64,000 nt of DNA. It comes from Bisporella sp. PMI_857 (taxonomy: Eukaryota; Ascomycota; Leotiomycetes; Helotiales; Helotiaceae). This document shows positions 61,480-64,000 of the stretch, in pieces (position 1 is the stretch's first letter; each line of letters opens with the position of its first letter). The translations under genes were made by a program, and so were the position numbers. Location of the stretch: positions 186,001 to 250,000 of the forward strand of contig JAJSPD010000060.1 in assembly GCA_021307315.1 (NCBI GenBank). Reading direction: 5' to 3'. The notes under the pieces were generated by a model. It saw nothing but the letters and a program-made list of their open reading frames with translations, made no database searches and was not told the origin of the DNA.

Positions 61480-61650
61480 ATGGGAGAAAAGAAAGTTGAG
61501 GAGCTTTTGTATGGTGGTAGTTTTGTCATTACACGAAGAGATCCAGGCGGCTTGGCCACGCTAGAAAATACCAATCTCGGTGCTATACGAAGTTTGAGAC
61601 AGGTGACAATTCGCGTCAATATTAGTGCCTGTGTAGGCGTATGTTGTTAA
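61480..61650 (+). pseudogene. fragment of an F-box/2EXR-type protein
   Basis: A 56-codon open stretch reads VEELLYGGSFVITRRDPGG then LGAIRSLRQVTIRVN. In the large fungal family of short F-box or 2EXR proteins the middle region typically has a LYG.N.F.. strand followed by NL..IRSL..L.I.VN. Neither N-terminal box nor C-terminus is attached. Most likely a relic. Family assignment rests on motif style only. Confidence 0.4.
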
Positions 61651-61911
61651 AAAAAACCAAAAAAGCTTGAACTATTTCAGCATTTTAAATATGTCTCGTA
61701 CACATATCACAATATCAACTGACCTTATATATTATCTGTGACTGGGCAGATTCGAGCACGGTCAACACGGTAGCTAGCCCCTTACTAGTAGTGCCCATTC
61801 TTCGTGACTCTGCGATCCGACTTGGGATTGTACGCTGTGCCGAATTGTGTACGATCGCTAAATATGCTGTGTTACGACTAACAGGCCGCCCCCGTCGATA
61901 GAAACACTCAA
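61651..61911. other. spacer between relics
   Basis: Short AT-rich stretch; no gene seen. Confidence 0.3.
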
Positions 61912-62870
61912 TTCAGATTTCTTGATTTACCCACGGAAATTCAACTGCAAGTTCGTTCTCTCATACACCAGTCTTATGATAACGACAAAGGAAGCGGGAC
62001 TTTACTACTGCCAAGATAGGGTTTACCCTTATGATACACTGCGAAATAGCTGCGAATCCGTGGGTACTGCTGTACCCATAAGCTACGATACGAGACTTGG
62101 TTACCCAGTAGACAGTTGTACGCCATTATGTTTTTGTATGAAGCTTCATTCTGCTTTCATGTTTCCTTGCACTTGCGACAATGCGCCGAATAAATACTTG
62201 TGATCAGCCGCGAATTTACGCAGACTGCGCATATGATACTTTATGGCACCAACCAAATTACTATTGATAGCGATGGAATGATACCACTAGAATATGGTTT
62301 GACTGACGCAAGGACACACAATGAAACCTTAAATGAAGTTCTGCCTTTCTCCGATGGCTATCGAAGGACTGTCTACTATTAATAAAACATCTTCAGCTGA
62401 ATCTTGTCGAATTAATACCAGACTATGGGTTACTGTCACCATCGGGGCGGTGACAATCGCTCAACACCACCGGGTGCTTAGAGAACACATCAACATACAA
62501 GCACTTACTCTAGATATCCGGATGAGTGAGCCTTTATGGTATGAAAACTGGGAGAATGGTATGAGGCCACCACCAGATTCACCTGAACTAGAAGGGATAG
62601 TGGGTAGACGTGAAGAACGTATGAACGTGATCCATATGAAATTTTTTCAGCCATTGAAAATGCTGGAAGGAGCCAAAGTATCTTTATCAATCCAAATTGG
62701 AGGGCTAGTTCTCTGATGACGAAGGCAGGAAGAAGTATGAGCGTATCTTAGAAAGCCTGATCATGGGAGATGACTACGATGCATGGAGGCATGGGAAAAA
62801 TATAGAATATCCGGACGCATATATGGTCTATGACATGCAGTACCCTGGCGAGCTTGATGATAGGGACTAG
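61912..62870 (+). pseudogene. decayed F-box/2EXR-type gene
   Basis: Opens with FRFLDLPTEIQLQVRSLI, the box with which these fungal proteins begin, and meets a stop at 62017. Further family-like text appears in other frames: FTQTAHMILYGTNQITI at about 62215-62265, then INIQALTLDIRMSEPLWY and PPDSPELEGIVGRREER at 62490-62620, and YERILESLIMGDDYDAW at 62737-62790, closing at a stop at 62868-62870. At least three frame changes and stops are needed to connect the blocks. No intron model that removes them all was found. A recently decayed gene, since long stretches of each frame remain readable. Confidence 0.55.
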
Positions 62871-63085
62871 AGGTAACCTAGTTCATTATCTTCTGATCAT
62901 AAGATACGCTTTTGCGCTAGGCTAACCCCTCCTCTATCTAAAGCCGGTTGATTTTCGAGAAAATATGGAACGATTCTAGATATCTCCGAATGTGAACGCA
63001 GCTGTGAGCCAAAATTAGTCGTCAAACTCATTACTTCATTGTAACCATAATTATCTATGTTGGTACAAGCAAGGGGGACGAAAAG

Positions 63086-63610
63086 GTGGCTCAGGCTACT
63101 CCCGGTTCTGCAAAAGGTGCATTTCAAAAACCATCATATCCAACAAGTATGTTGGTGGCGTTCGGTGAGGGTACTCGACTGCGCGGGCAGGATTTCTTGG
63201 CAGCTGTATCCAATTCTCCAACACAATCCTTGAACGCTCCCGCTCTCCATCCGAAATCAATATACTCTATCTTTAATCCTTCTATTGGGTAATTTTACCG
63301 TGTCCGTATCTTTAGTGATAGTATTGGTGGGCATCTCTCTCCATCCACCTACTCGGTCACGAAACATGTTGCGAGCGCTGTTGGCTGGAGTTTAGCCTAT
63401 GCACACAATCTACCATTTGACCACCTCCCACTGTTGCTGGATTCTGAGGAATGCATGTTTCTTCGTAGAATTCTACACGCACAGCCTGTAGAAGTGTCAT
63501 CCTTCAACCCTCGCGGACACATCATGATTGTTGCAATATGGTTGGCTGGCTCATACCCGTTTCCAAGCTCCACCACCCATCTTTCCTGGCCACAGCCGGC
63601 TGGCCCATAG
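63086..63610 (+). pseudogene. unidentified reading frame with one internal stop
   Basis: One frame is open for 175 codons except for a TAA at 63290-63292. Before the stop it reads GAFQKPSYPTSMLVAFGEG; after it, SVTKHVASAVGWSLAYAHNL and HIMIVAIWLAGSYPFPSS. The length of open frame and the mixed hydrophobic pattern suggest former coding sequence. No family is recognised. A gene with a very short intron at the stop would need a 30-bp intron, too short. It may also be a chance frame. Confidence 0.3.
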
Positions 63611-64000
63611 ATGGTATGAGATTAATACAGTTCATAGAATTCGGTGAAAGAAACCTGGAAGCATTCGACAGCAAAGGAGTCTTCGCATAGTGACATATAA
63701 AAAAAAAAGGAGGATGGCCATTGTGGTTTCCGCTAGTTCAGGAGCTCTCCATTTTGCGATTCTAGGATGTCCGGATTCTGATGCGGCAGCAAAATTGCCG
63801 CCCAGGGGCGAGGGTCATCCTAAAAGGATGCACCGAGTACAGATGCAGCCCCAGATAAAAAAATGCCATCACCCGACTACTTCCACGGTGTCGCCAACTC
63901 TCAAGCAGAAAGTAGCTTCCCAAGACACTGGAGCCTGACAAGAAGTCCCCGTCACCGGTTATTTTCGGGGTATCATCAGCTCTCAAGCGACCATGCCCTC
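63611..64000. other. right edge, unidentified, with an imperfect direct repeat
   Basis: Open frames at 63690-63938 (+) have no domain. Two imperfect copies of a ~46-bp unit occur at 63861-63906 and 63943-63988; both end GCTCTCAAGC or ACTCTCAAGC. In separate frames they encode KMPSPDYFHGVANSQ and KSPSPVIFGVSSALK, so a proline-containing repeat protein may have existed here. Confidence 0.35.

Overview
The window is nuclear DNA of a filamentous ascomycete (Pezizomycotina, probably Leotiomycetes, but that rank is inference). Genes are cut by short GT-AG introns, mostly 43-90 bp, with CTAAC/CTGAC-type branch sites. The gene content is typical of the group: type II myosin, a GAF-containing hybrid histidine kinase, PEX16, a Red1-type zf-C3H1 protein, IMP 5'-nucleotidase (ISN1), a HET-domain protein and tyrosinase. 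There are no bacterial-style operons and I found no convincing tRNA or rRNA. Exon joins were worked out by hand from splice sites and reading phase.

Layout. 0-5 kb: the 5' part of an alpha/beta hydrolase cut by the window edge, a broken ankyrin-repeat gene and a long gene-poor stretch. 5-24 kb: SWIRM protein (+), F-box/WD protein (-), PEX16 (+), SDR reductase (-), HET protein (+), Fnx1/Vba-like MFS transporter (+), hybrid histidine kinase (-), and a small PLDc_N membrane protein (-). A 141-bp MITE-like inverted-repeat element follows at 24.2 kb. 24.6-36.8 kb: conserved housekeeping block with myosin II (-) and a divergent Red1-like RNA-surveillance protein (+). 38-44 kb: Dal5-type MFS transporter (+), gene-poor DNA, and an F-box-like Cys-rich protein (+). 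44.5-55.3 kb: a GT2-family protein whose catalytic motifs are eroded (+), ISN1 with an apparent 1-nt frameshift (-), a class I O-methyltransferase (+) and a secreted-type tyrosinase (+). 55.8-64 kb: a lineage-specific-looking gene for a papain/OTU-like protein with a SAP-like segment (-), its broken divergent paralogue (+), then fragments of F-box/2EXR-type genes and unidentified decayed reading frames.

The left and middle parts are mostly single-copy cellular genes with no common pathway. The accessory character rises at three places: around the HET gene, where low-complexity AT-rich repeats flank it; in the O-methyltransferase/tyrosinase pair, which could act on phenolics together although this is only inferred from proximity; and in the terminal 6 kb, which is a graveyard of duplicated genes. 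The most unusual items are the papain/OTU-SAP protein with its mutated paralogue, the GT2-like candidate pseudoenzyme with a coiled-coil tail, and the ISN1 frameshift.
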